A stretch of 37,523 nucleotides of DNA from NCBI GenBank assembly GCA_030706685.1, contig JAUZOA010000054.1, forward strand, positions 1 through 37,523, given 5' to 3'. This document shows positions 1 to 8,030 of the stretch, piece by piece. Source of the DNA: Bacteroidota bacterium. Lineage in GTDB: Bacteria; Bacteroidota; Bacteroidia; Chitinophagales; Chitinophagaceae. The notes under the pieces were generated by a model. It did no database searches and was not told where the DNA came from. It saw nothing but the letters and a program-made list of their open reading frames with translations. Position 1 is the stretch's first letter; each line of letters starts with the position of its first letter. The position numbers and the translations under genes are program-made.

Positions 1-1686
1 CAACCATTGCTGAATCATTTGGTACCCGTACTGGCAAAGCAATTCGAAAATATTTTCCCGGAATTACAAAAGCAGGTTGATTTTGTGAGCAGAGTTGTGA
101 AAGAAGAAGAAGATTCCTTTTTAAAAACACTTGGATATGGAATTAAAAGATTTGAACAGCATATAGATTCTGAAGGAAGCGAGCCTGTGCATCCTTCTTT
201 GACTGTTCCGGAACATCATGCGCTCGAAGAAAAATTTCGGAAAAATAAAATTATTAATGGGGTATTTGCTTTTGAATTAAACGATACATATGGTTTCCCG
301 ATAGATCTTACTCAACTTCTTGCAAAGGAAAATGGATGGGTAGTAGATATGGAGGGTTTTAATGAAGAATTACAAAAACAAAAAGATCGTTCCCGCGCCG
401 CCACTGTAGTAGATACTGAAGACTGGGTTATCCTGAAAGATGGCAGCAATAACTTTGTCGGTTATGACTCATTAGAAGCTAAATCAGGAGTTTTAAAGTA
501 CAGGAAGATAAAAGCGAAAGGTAAAGAAGCTTTCCAGTTTGTCCTTGATACAACACCCTTCTATGCAGAAAGCGGCGGGCAGGTAGGCGACACAGGAGTA
601 TTAACCTTCGGCAATGAAGCAATTAATGTTGTTGATACTAAAAAAGACAATGACCTGATCATTCATTTCACCGATAAACTGCCGAAAGAGATAAACGGAA
701 TGGTAATCGCAAAAGTAGATGTTAACAAAAGGAAAAGCACTGCCCTGCATCATTCCGCTACCCATCTCCTTCATGCTGCCCTGCGAAAAGTATTGGGCAG
801 CCATGTGGCGCAAAAAGGCTCATTGGTCAACGAAGAACATCTGCGTTTTGATTTTTCTCATTTTGCTAAAATGACGGATGAAGAAATAACTAAAGTGGAA
901 GCACTGGTCAATGAAAAAATAAGGGAAAACATACCCGTTGTTATCCAATCAATGCCTAAAGAAGAGGCATTAAAGCTTGGCGCCATGGCATTGTTTGGTG
1001 AAAAATATGGTGATATAGTAAGAGTGGTCATCATTGATCCCGGCTATTCCGTAGAGCTTTGCGGCGGCACGCATGTTGGCGCTACCGGCGAATTAGGAAT
1101 ATTTAAGATCACCAGTGAATCAGCAGTTGCCGCCGGTGTCCGTCGTATAGAAGCTATTTGCGGCAAGCCAGCGGAAGATTATATCACTGAACAAATTCAT
1201 TTACTTCACTCCCTGCGTGAATCATTGAAGAACCCCAAAGACATTCAAAAAGCTATCGATAACCTGCTGGAAGAGAACAGCGAGTTCAAAAAGAAGCTGG
1301 ATCATGCGGAAAACAGGATGCTGGTAGGTGTAAGAAATGAGCTCCTGCAAAAAGATGAGATCATCAATGGAATAAACTTTGTTGGTGATATTGTGGAAGT
1401 GAGCAACGCTGATGCTTTGAAAAAACTTTGCTTTGACCTGAAGAACCATCTGCGCGATCATGTAGCCGTTCTTTGTGCCAATATCGGGGGCAAGCCATTT
1501 GTTGCCGTTGGTATTTCCGATACAGTGGTTGTAGCAAAAAACCTGGATGCCGGTAAGGTCATCAGGGAGCATGTAGCGCCCTTAATTAAAGGAGGCGGAG
1601 GAGGGCAGAAAACCTTAGCGACCGCAGGAGGACAGGATCCATCCAATCTTCAGCAAGTAATTGAAAAAGTAAAATCTCTTCTTTAA
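1..1686 (+). CDS. alaS: Alanyl-tRNA synthetase, 3' part (cut by window edge)
   Basis: This enzyme charges tRNA-Ala with alanine in the cytoplasm. The reading frame is open from base 1, so the N-terminal aminoacylation domain lies outside the window. What remains is the end of the tRNA-recognition region, the editing domain and the C-terminal DHHA1 domain. Visible editing-site zinc ligands are the HxxxH motif (HHSATHLLH, near base 750) and CGGTH (bases 1061-1075). The glycine-rich stretch IKGGGGGQ near the end, followed by the terminal helix, is typical of the AlaRS DHHA1 domain. The last codons overlap the stop of a small antisense reading frame. The frame is uninterrupted, and this is an essential single-copy gene in most bacteria. 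Confidence 0.97.
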   Translation, partial: QPLLNHLVPVLAKQFENIFPELQKQVDFVSRVVKEEEDSFLKTLGYGIKRFEQHIDSEGSEPVHPSLTVPEHHALEEKFRKNKIINGVFAFELNDTYGFPIDLTQLLAKENGWVVDMEGFNEELQKQKDRSRAATVVDTEDWVILKDGSNNFVGYDSLEAKSGVLKYRKIKAKGKEAFQFVLDTTPFYAESGGQVGDTGVLTFGNEAINVVDTKKDNDLIIHFTDKLPKEINGMVIAKVDVNKRKSTALHHSATHLLHAALRKVLGSHVAQKGSLVNEEHLRFDFSHFAKMTDEEITKVEALVNEKIRENIPVVIQSMPKEEALKLGAMALFGEKYGDIVRVVIIDPGYSVELCGGTHVGATGELGIFKITSESAVAAGVRRIEAICGKPAEDYITEQIHLLHSLRESLKNPKDIQKAIDNLLEENSEFKKKLDHAENRMLVGVRNELLQKDEIINGINFVGDIVEVSNADALKKLCFDLKNHLRDHVAVLCANIGGKPFVAVGISDTVVVAKNLDAGKVIREHVAPLIKGGGGGQKTLATAGGQDPSNLQQVIEKVKSLL

Positions 1687-1823
1687 TAAAATCCTTTAGG
1701 AGTTTTGTTTTTTTCTTTTTTCTTTGGCCATTGAAGATTTTTAGTCTCAATAAAAAACCAAACGGAAACAGCTATTGCCAATACGGAAATGCATATAGCG
1801 ACTATAGCTAAGACCTTAATCAT
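1683..1823 (-). CDS. Putative 46-residue single-pass membrane protein
   Basis: The frame runs from ATG at 1823 to TAA at 1683 and gives 46 residues. Residues 2-25 are a continuous hydrophobic helix (starting MIKVLAIVAICISVLAIAV). A short hydrophilic, lysine-rich tail (WPKKKEKNKTPKGFY) follows. This layout, one helix plus a basic tail, is common in small membrane proteins. Its stop codon overlaps the alaS stop on the other strand, so the two genes converge. No Shine-Dalgarno site or clear promoter is visible upstream. I do not recognise a family. The call rests on the coherent helix-tail design and the lack of any other gene in this gap; a chance frame is possible. Confidence 0.4.
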   Translation of the reverse strand: MIKVLAIVAICISVLAIAVSVWFFIETKNLQWPKKKEKNKTPKGFY

Positions 1824-1931
1824 AAGCGGCAGGAGTGGTGGTTGCTTGTTATCCAAAAATCAACATTTATTTCCTATTGGCAATGACTGTTGGCTTAGTA
1901 AAACTACTATCCGGGCGATAATCTGTTACAT

Positions 1932-2447
1932 ATGAATGTTGTAATAGAAACAGAAAGATTGCTATTACGGACATTTACTATTTATGATGCTCCGTTGATA
2001 TATGATTTGAATAAAGATCCTGAAGTAACCCGGTATACACTTGACCCGTCCCCGATCTTGAGAAGGCTAAGGAAGTATTGGAAAAAACAATTTTACCCCA
2101 GTACGCATTGTATAATCATGGCCGCTGGGCAGTGCATATAAAACGGGGGCTGGAATTCATTGGCTGCTGTGGTTTAAAGTTCAGGGTAGAAGAAAATGAG
2201 ACCCCGATCTTGGTTACCGGTTCAAGCGGTCATCCGGGGGCAAGGGATATGCTACGGAGACGGCCGGGCCAGCATAAAATATGGCTTTGAAACACTAAAC
2301 CTCGGGAAGATCATCGGCCGGGCAATGCCCGAAAACAAAGCCTCATGGCGGGTTTTAGAAAAGATTGGTATGCGATTCAAAAGGGAGGAAGTAGTTGATA
2401 GCCACCCGGCAAGGACCTATGAAACCGACAACCCGTTTATCCCCTGA
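1932..2447 (+). pseudogene. GNAT N-acetyltransferase (RimJ/RimL-like), broken by three frameshifts
   Basis: The pieces read as one GNAT protein of about 172 residues in three different frames. The N-terminus (VIETERLLLRTFTIYDAPLI) is typical of RimJ/RimL-type acetyltransferases. After a shift near the C-run at 2050-2053 the frame continues with EKTILPQYALYNHGRWAVHI. After a second shift near 2202-2205 it reads DLGYRFKRSS followed by GKGYATETAG, which is the acetyl-CoA-binding loop. After a third shift near 2263-2270 it ends with ASIKYGFETLNL and the C-terminal strand. Each shift equals the loss of one base, and all three sit in C/G runs. The long genes around it are intact, so real decay is more likely than poor sequence, though homopolymer errors cannot be excluded. 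Confidence 0.85.
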
Positions 2448-2476
2448 AAGAGCCTTTTACATATTCCTGCCATTTA

Positions 2477-2543
2477 ACATTTCCGAAACATTTCGTATTC
2501 CGGAAAATGTCATTATATTTGATCTACGAAAAACAACGTAGAT
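2477..2543 (+). promoter_or_regulatory. Promoter and leader hairpin of the PDZ protein gene
   Basis: TATATTTG at 2514-2521 matches the Bacteroidetes -7 consensus TAnnTTTG. Just upstream is a bulged dyad, ACATTTCCG (2477-2485) against CGGAAAATGT (2501-2510), which could be an operator. Just downstream a perfect 7-bp stem, ATCTACG (2522-2528) and CGTAGAT (2537-2543), surrounds an A-rich loop at the expected transcription start. The roles of the dyad and hairpin are inference. Confidence 0.6.
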
Positions 2544-2564
2544 AAATTATAAAATTAAAACAGT

Positions 2565-3575
2565 ATGAAATATCTTTTTAGCAAACCCTTATTTATTGTC
2601 CTTGGGGCAGCATTGATTCTGCCGGCAGCTTTGCTGGCACAAGTGGGTGAAAAGGACAAAGAGAAAAAAGAAAAAGCCAAAGAAAAAAGTGAAACCCAGC
2701 AGATCATTATTACACGCAGTGGCGATAAAAATGAAAAAATTACCGTGGAAGTAAATGGTGATAAAGTAACGGTGAATGGTAAGCCCATTGATGAATACAA
2801 AGGAGATAATGTGATTGTGCGCCGTAACAGGAACAGGGATGGCTGGACGCTTGGGGAAGGACAGAATTCCTGGAGCTTTAACGGGGATAACTTCCCGCTA
2901 TTATTAGATATGGGGGATTCGAACAGGGCCATGCTTGGGGTTACTACCGAGAAAGCGGATAAGGGGGTAGAGATACAGACCATTAACAAGGAAAGCGCTG
3001 CGTCAAAAGCCGGATTAAAAGAAGGCGATGTCATTACAAAGATTGATGAGCAAAAGATCGAAGACCCGGATGATCTTTCCAAAGCCATAAAGGCGCATAA
3101 ACCCGGCGATAAAGTCAATGTAACCTACCTGAGAGACGATAAAGAACAAAAAGTATCGGCTGAACTGAGTAAATGGAAAGGAAGCGGTGTTTTATCCCCG
3201 TCTTACAAAATGGACCTTGGTGATGTAATGTCTAAAGCTCACACAATGCCCCGGATAAACACAGCTCCGTTTCGGAGTTTTAGCTGGTCAGGTGGCGGCC
3301 CTAAACTTGGTTTATCTGTACAGGATACCGATGACGGCAAAGGAGTAAAAGTTATCGAAGTGGATGATGAAAGCAATGCCGCGAAAGCCGGCATTAAAGA
3401 AGATGATATCATCACCGAAGTAGAAGGTAAGGCGGTAAACAGCGCTGATGAAGTAGCTAAAATCATAAAGGACAGCAAAGACAAAACATCTGTAATGGTC
3501 AAATTAACGCGGGCTGGTAAAACCCAGAATATCGAAGTAAAGATTCCCCGCAAGCTTAAAACCGCAGATCTTTAA
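2565..3575 (+). CDS. Exported protein with two PDZ domains and no protease domain
   Basis: The 336-residue product starts with a signal peptide (MKYLFSKPLFIVLGAALILP, cleavage probably after ALLAQ). A lysine/glutamate-rich linker follows. Two PDZ domains can be seen. The first begins LGVTTEKADKGVEI and contains AASKAGLKEGDVITKID (about residues 125-210). The second begins LGLSVQDTDDGKGVKV and contains AAKAGIKEDDIITEVEG (about residues 245-330). No trypsin-like or C-terminal-processing protease domain is present, so this is not a complete HtrA or CtpA. A role as a periplasmic peptide-binding or scaffold protein is inference. It has its own promoter and terminator and appears to be transcribed alone. 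Confidence 0.85.
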   Translation: MKYLFSKPLFIVLGAALILPAALLAQVGEKDKEKKEKAKEKSETQQIIITRSGDKNEKITVEVNGDKVTVNGKPIDEYKGDNVIVRRNRNRDGWTLGEGQNSWSFNGDNFPLLLDMGDSNRAMLGVTTEKADKGVEIQTINKESAASKAGLKEGDVITKIDEQKIEDPDDLSKAIKAHKPGDKVNVTYLRDDKEQKVSAELSKWKGSGVLSPSYKMDLGDVMSKAHTMPRINTAPFRSFSWSGGGPKLGLSVQDTDDGKGVKVIEVDDESNAAKAGIKEDDIITEVEGKAVNSADEVAKIIKDSKDKTSVMVKLTRAGKTQNIEVKIPRKLKTADL

Positions 3576-3601
3576 TACATATATCTCGTGTGCATGTAGT
3601 G

Positions 3602-3632
3602 CCCCACAGCTTTTTAGTTCGTGGGGTTTTTT
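3602..3632 (+). terminator. Intrinsic terminator after the PDZ gene
   Basis: CCCCAC (3602-3607) pairs with GTGGGG (3621-3626) across a 13-base loop, and six T residues follow directly. This is a canonical rho-independent terminator. It separates the PDZ gene from the gatB promoter. Confidence 0.88.
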
Positions 3633-3698
3633 GTTGCAGGGTTGATAACCTAAGATTACAAAATATTGAAAAGTTGTCAACCCTTTACGTTTGGGGCG

Positions 3699-3706
3699 TA
3701 TTTTTG
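3699..3706 (+). promoter_or_regulatory. gatB -7 promoter box (TATTTTTG)
   Basis: TATTTTTG fits TAnnTTTG and lies 10 bases before the ATG at 3717. A TTG at 3674-3676 could serve as the -33 element, with 22 bases between. The box lies inside an in-frame upstream extension of gatB, which argues that translation starts at 3717 on a very short leader. Confidence 0.65.
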
Positions 3707-3716
3707 CCATCCTGAA

Positions 3717-5195
3717 ATGAGTGGGCTAAATTCATACGAAGTTGTAATAGGGCTTGAAGTGCATGCGCAGTTGCTGACTCAAAGCAAATTGTTTTGCGGA
3801 GACAGCATTGCATTTGGAGCAGAACCCAATACGCAGGTGAGCCCGATCACATTGGCCCACCCGGGCACGCTTCCCAAAATGAATAAAAAGGCCATTGAAT
3901 TTGCGGTCAAAATGGGACTGGCCTGCGGATCTGAGATCGAAAGAAAAAATTATTTTGCCCGCAAGAATTATTTCTACCCCGATCTTCCCAAGGGTTACCA
4001 GATATCACAGCATACAACCCCTATTTGTAAAGGGGGCAATATAAGAATAAAGACCACTGAAGGAGAGCGGGGTATCCGGCTCAACCGGATTCATCTCGAA
4101 GAAGATGCCGGCAAAAGCATACATGATGCGGATGCTGAAAATACCTGCATTGATTATAACCGTGCAGGCACCCCATTAATAGAAATAGTCAGTGAGCCGG
4201 ATATTCGAAGCGCTGAGGAAGCTTTTGCCTGTGTCAGTGAAATACGAAAATTGGTTCGTTACCTGGGAATCTGCGACGGTAATATGGAAGAAGGAAGCCT
4301 GCGTTGTGATGCCAATATTTCTGTCCGAAAAAAAGGAGACACAAAACTGGGGACAAAAGTGGAAATAAAAAATCTTAATTCCACCCGGAATGTAAAAAGA
4401 GCTATTGAATTCGAAGCAGGGCGACTGATGGATCTTTTAGAAAAAGGCGAACCGGTCGTACAGCAGACAAGAAGTTTTGATGCCGATACCGGGACTACAT
4501 TCGCCACCCGCGATAAAGAAGACGCTGACGATTATCGCTATTTTGCCGATCCTGATCTTACTCCTTTTCACCTGGACAACGAGTTTATTGAAACGATCCG
4601 CCATTCGATCCCGGTCCTGCAAAATGAACGAATAAAAAAATATGTGGAGCAGTTTCATCTTTCCGGATATGATGCGCAGGTACTGACGGATGAGAAGGAT
4701 CTTTCTGATTATTTTGAAAAAGTAATTGCTTCCTTCTCCCCTTCTCCCGCAGGAGAAGGGGGAGGGATGAGGCCGAAAGCCGCTTCTAATTGGCTTCTCG
4801 GACCGGTCAAATCGTGGTTGAACGAAAACAGTAAAGAAATCACTGGCTTCCCGCTGGCGCCGGAACAATTGATGAAACTGATCCTGTTGGTTGATGAAGG
4901 TAAAGTGAGTTTTTCTGTCGCTTCCGCAAGGTTATTTCCGCAAATAGTAAGTAATCCTGAAAAAGAGCCGGAGGAAATAGCGAGAGAACAAAACCTTATT
5001 CAGCAATCAGATACGGCTGTTCTTGAACCGGTAATTGATAAAGTCCTGGAAAAATATGCAGCCAAAGTGACTGAATACAAAAAAGGCAAGAAAGGATTAT
5101 TATCATTGTTTGTCGGAGAAGTGATGAAGCAGTCAAAAGGACAGGCCGATCCCAAAATAACGAATGAGATGTTGTTAAAAAAGCTGAATTCATAA
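3717..5195 (+). CDS. gatB: Asp-tRNA(Asn)/Glu-tRNA(Gln) amidotransferase subunit B
   Basis: GatB is the tRNA-binding and kinase subunit of the GatCAB complex, which converts misacylated Glu-tRNA(Gln) or Asp-tRNA(Asn) to the amide form. The product has 492 residues from ATG 3717 and begins MSGLNSYEVVIGLEVHAQL, as the family does. An earlier ATG at 3666 is in frame but would include promoter sequence. The PET112/GatB signature is clear (YNRAGTPLIEIVSEPD, near residue 145). The N-terminal cradle domain is followed by the YqeY-like C-terminal helical domain. Residues 339-353 (SFSPSPAGEGGGMRP) interrupt the otherwise conserved DYFEKVIA...KAASNW stretch and are encoded by an inserted palindrome. The reading frame stays open, so the protein is probably functional. 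The next gene starts 35 bases downstream and may be co-transcribed. Confidence 0.96.
   Translation: MSGLNSYEVVIGLEVHAQLLTQSKLFCGDSIAFGAEPNTQVSPITLAHPGTLPKMNKKAIEFAVKMGLACGSEIERKNYFARKNYFYPDLPKGYQISQHTTPICKGGNIRIKTTEGERGIRLNRIHLEEDAGKSIHDADAENTCIDYNRAGTPLIEIVSEPDIRSAEEAFACVSEIRKLVRYLGICDGNMEEGSLRCDANISVRKKGDTKLGTKVEIKNLNSTRNVKRAIEFEAGRLMDLLEKGEPVVQQTRSFDADTGTTFATRDKEDADDYRYFADPDLTPFHLDNEFIETIRHSIPVLQNERIKKYVEQFHLSGYDAQVLTDEKDLSDYFEKVIASFSPSPAGEGGGMRPKAASNWLLGPVKSWLNENSKEITGFPLAPEQLMKLILLVDEGKVSFSVASARLFPQIVSNPEKEPEEIAREQNLIQQSDTAVLEPVIDKVLEKYAAKVTEYKKGKKGLLSLFVGEVMKQSKGQADPKITNEMLLKKLNS
4731..4775 (+). repeat. Palindromic element inserted in frame within gatB
   Basis: A perfect 10-bp stem, CCCCTTCTCC (4738-4747) and GGAGAAGGGG (4752-4761), has a CGCA loop and GGGATGAGGCCG after it. 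The 45 bases encode a low-complexity insert of 15 residues that ordinary GatB proteins lack at this point. The form resembles dispersed GC-rich intergenic palindromes and, in concept, Rickettsia palindromic elements inside genes. The exact insertion ends are inferred from family knowledge, not from an alignment. Confidence 0.7.
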
Positions 5196-5230
5196 AACAA
5201 TTTTTTAAAAGAGGAGTTAAATAAGAAATA

Positions 5231-6439
5231 ATGAAACAATTCACCATTCGGAGATGGATATACGTATTTATCGCGATCCTTTGGGTTGCCTGCGCCCGTA
5301 AAGATTCGGGGAATCAATTTGAAGTTAGCGGGACCATTGCAAACAGTACTGCCAAAAAGGTTTTCCTGGAAGAAGTGCCGGCGGGTAGTACACAGGGAAC
5401 GATAGTAGATTCATCTGTAATAAGCAAAGACGGTCACTATAAATTAAAAACGGCTGCCAGGGAAGCCCTCGTGTATAATCTCCGGCTAGACCAGAATGAT
5501 TTTCCCGTTGCTGCAGTTATCAATGATGTTCCGAAAATGACATTGAATATAGAACTGAGCAAAGGCAACAACCAGTTTGCTGATAAATATGAAGTAAAGG
5601 GATCGCCGGTGAGCCAGGAGATGAAAGATTTCATGTTTACCTTCAACAACGAACTGCAGAAAATTTATAGTTTAAGTCAGCGAAGAGATAGCCTTCATAA
5701 AAAAAATGTCCCCGATAGCATCCTGGCGCCATTGATGGCTGAATGGAAACAGACGGCGGATAAGATCATGGACTATTCGGTGAATTCGTTAAATAAAGCC
5801 AATGACCCCGCTCTTTTCCTTTTTGAGCTGGGGTATTACCAATCCACCGCCAATGAAGAAGCCTTTGGATTAATGCCGGTAGACATTGAAGAGGTGATTG
5901 CTATGGTAAATAAAACAGCCACCCGTTTTCCGGCACACCAGGGATTAAATGGGGTAAAAAATAAATTGGACGAGCAGCTTGCGGAAATGAAACGGTCCGC
6001 CGAATCCAGGTGGATAGGAAAACAGGCGCCTGATTTCTCTTTGCCGGATGTGAACGGGAACCCCGTAGCGTTAAGTTCATTTAAAGGAAAATATGTACTG
6101 GTAGATTTCTGGGCCAGCTGGTGCAATCCCTGCCGGGCTGAGAACCCGAATGTGGTCAGTGCCTATGCTAAATTCAGGAATAAAAACTTTGCGATCCTGG
6201 GTGTATCATTGGACCGGCCGGGACAGAAAGATCAATGGCTCAAAGCGATCAAATCGGATAAACTCAGCTGGACACAGGTAAGTGACCTTAAAGAATGGGA
6301 GAGCATCGTAGTGCCTCTCTATGGTTTTGGCGAGCAGGGTATCCCTTATAATATATTAGTAGATCCGCAAGGAATAGTAATCGCAGAACGATTGAGAGGG
6401 CCGGCATTGGAGGCAAAATTGGAAGAAGTACTGAAATAA
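5231..6439 (+). CDS. TlpA/ResA-like thiol-disulfide oxidoreductase lipoprotein with DUF4369-type N-terminus
   Basis: The 402-residue product has an N-terminal hydrophobic segment ending ILWVACARKDSG. This could be a lipoprotein signal with Cys21, although Trp at -3 is unusual for a lipobox. Residues about 30-130 look like the DUF4369 beta domain common in Bacteroidetes redox lipoproteins. A helical middle follows, and a thioredoxin fold starts near residue 265 (IGKQAPDFSLPDVNG). The active site is WCNPC, with Cys298 and Cys301. The cis-proline region is GIPYNILVDPQG. The likely role is a membrane-anchored periplasmic reductase or thiol exchanger; the substrate is unknown. ATG 5231 is preceded by an AGAGGAG-like ribosome-binding site, which is uncommon in this window. 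Confidence 0.9.
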   Translation: MKQFTIRRWIYVFIAILWVACARKDSGNQFEVSGTIANSTAKKVFLEEVPAGSTQGTIVDSSVISKDGHYKLKTAAREALVYNLRLDQNDFPVAAVINDVPKMTLNIELSKGNNQFADKYEVKGSPVSQEMKDFMFTFNNELQKIYSLSQRRDSLHKKNVPDSILAPLMAEWKQTADKIMDYSVNSLNKANDPALFLFELGYYQSTANEEAFGLMPVDIEEVIAMVNKTATRFPAHQGLNGVKNKLDEQLAEMKRSAESRWIGKQAPDFSLPDVNGNPVALSSFKGKYVLVDFWASWCNPCRAENPNVVSAYAKFRNKNFAILGVSLDRPGQKDQWLKAIKSDKLSWTQVSDLKEWESIVVPLYGFGEQGIPYNILVDPQGIVIAERLRGPALEAKLEEVLK

Positions 6440-6456
6440 GTTAAAATAACATGGAT

Positions 6457-6500
6457 AAAAAAGAAGAGGCTGTCCTCACCGGGACAGCCTCTTCTTTTTT
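6457..6500. terminator. Bidirectional terminator between convergent genes
   Basis: A perfect 19-bp inverted repeat (6457-6475 and 6482-6500) has a 6-base loop. Its outer ends are A6 and T6, giving a U-tract on both strands. It lies between the stops of the TlpA-like gene (plus) and the SusD gene (minus) and can serve both. Confidence 0.92.
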
Positions 6501-6519
6501 ATGAAAACTATCAAATTAA

Positions 6520-8010
6520 TTAATAGCCGGGGTTTTGAGATATATTGGGATTGGCATTCAATTCACCGACCGGGATCGGATATAACAAAGCATTATTTCC
6601 CGGGGCGACTGCAACGCTTGTCAAGGGATTAAGATTTTTGATCTTAGTCCAGCTTTTTTGCAATCTTACCAGGTCCCAGAAACGGCTGCCTTCAAAAGCC
6701 AGCTCTTTTCTTCTTTCAGTCAGAATATCATCCAATACGGCAGCACCTGTATCAGTATATCCGGTAAAAGAAGGATCTCTTTTTTGCGCCACCATGTTCA
6801 GGTAAAGGTTGGCATTGGTATAATCACTGGCATTATAATACGCTTCTGCCGCAATTAAAATGATATCAGAAAGCCTGATGATTTTTATGTCGTCTTTATC
6901 GGCAGCATTTCCCGGATTTGGATATTTATAACAAAGGGTTACATTACCAGCCTGTCCGCTCCTGTAACCGGCGGGTGCGCGGGGAATCAGGCCTTTTCTT
7001 GCATCTGTAGCTGAATAAAGATTATAAAGATCATCTGTAGCCAGGATATCGCCATAACCTCCGCCGACCTGTAAATAGATAAAACCGATCTGATCAAAGC
7101 CGTTATTGCTGGTAAGATCACAGGCTACCTCAAACAAAGTTTCGTTTTTGGTGGATGTCTGAACTGCGGCGTTGGCCCAATAACCACCCGGGGAATAGGT
7201 ATTTGTCGCACTACCACCTGATGTCCCCAATGATCCGCTTGGCGCTACATAGGAAGCGGCGGCAAGCATAGACCAGCCACTGTTATTGATTACATCAAGG
7301 GCCATTGTCTTTGCATTGGGCCAGTCTCCCATGTTCTGGTAAACCCTTGCTTCCAGCGCCCTGGCTGCATATTTTGAAAAATAGGCGGTACCGCGATACT
7401 GGTTTAGCATGGTGTAAGCTTTTTCGAGGTCAGCAATAACCTGTGTATATACTTCTTGTACCGTATTCCGGGCAGGTAAAGCGTTTTGATCAAAACTAGT
7501 TACAATCGGTATTCCGGGCTTGGTCTTATCTACCGTATAAGCAGTAGCAAAATTTCTTACCAATTCAAAATGCATCAATGCCCTGATCGCATAAGCCTCA
7601 CCCTGGTACTGGGAAACATTGGCAGAAGCAGTAATACCGGTAGCATTGATAATGGTATTGGCATATTTAATAGCCACATAGGCTCCTGACCAAAGACCGC
7701 CGGCATAGGCATCTGCATTATTAAATACAAAATTGTTCAGGCTGATATACCGGCCAGAATTGGAGGTAGTCACAAATGTGTTATCAGCCATCAGGTCGCC
7801 TTTAACTAGTACCGAACGGGCATATACATCCGTATTCCGGAGTGCTGAATACATACCTGCGGTGGCTACTTTCATGTCATTCTCATTAGTAATAGCCGTT
7901 GATAAATTGTTGGCAGTATATGGCTTCTTATCTAAAAAATCCTTTTTGCATGATGCGAAAAGCATCCCTGCGACAAGAGCCATTATGCTGTATTTCAATA
8001 CTGATTTCAT
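6520..8010 (-). CDS. SusD/RagB-like outer-membrane lipoprotein (pair 1)
   Basis: SusD-like proteins sit on the cell surface as lids on SusC channels and capture the nutrient, usually a glycan or peptide. The 496-residue product has a lipoprotein signal (MKSVLKYSIMALVAGMLFAS followed by Cys21) and then KKDFLDKKPY, the usual SusD start. The family's C-terminal motif is clear (ILTERRKELAFEGSRFWDLV), and the end YPIPVGELNANPNISQNPGY is typical. The gene begins 20 bases after its SusC partner and ends at a strong terminator, so the two form an operon. The ligand cannot be read from the sequence. Confidence 0.95.
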   Translation of the reverse strand: MKSVLKYSIMALVAGMLFASCKKDFLDKKPYTANNLSTAITNENDMKVATAGMYSALRNTDVYARSVLVKGDLMADNTFVTTSNSGRYISLNNFVFNNADAYAGGLWSGAYVAIKYANTIINATGITASANVSQYQGEAYAIRALMHFELVRNFATAYTVDKTKPGIPIVTSFDQNALPARNTVQEVYTQVIADLEKAYTMLNQYRGTAYFSKYAARALEARVYQNMGDWPNAKTMALDVINNSGWSMLAAASYVAPSGSLGTSGGSATNTYSPGGYWANAAVQTSTKNETLFEVACDLTSNNGFDQIGFIYLQVGGGYGDILATDDLYNLYSATDARKGLIPRAPAGYRSGQAGNVTLCYKYPNPGNAADKDDIKIIRLSDIILIAAEAYYNASDYTNANLYLNMVAQKRDPSFTGYTDTGAAVLDDILTERRKELAFEGSRFWDLVRLQKSWTKIKNLNPLTSVAVAPGNNALLYPIPVGELNANPNISQNPGY

Positions 8011-8030
8011 AATTTTTTCAATTTAAACGT

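Noticed and set aside
2555-3118. Minus-strand open frame of 187 residues opposite the PDZ gene
   Set aside because: It is antisense to a gene with a signal peptide, two PDZ domains, promoter and terminator. Its serine/leucine-rich product is a typical shadow.
3666-3716. Upstream in-frame extension of gatB
   Set aside because: It contains the likely promoter box, and its residues do not resemble a GatB N-terminus.
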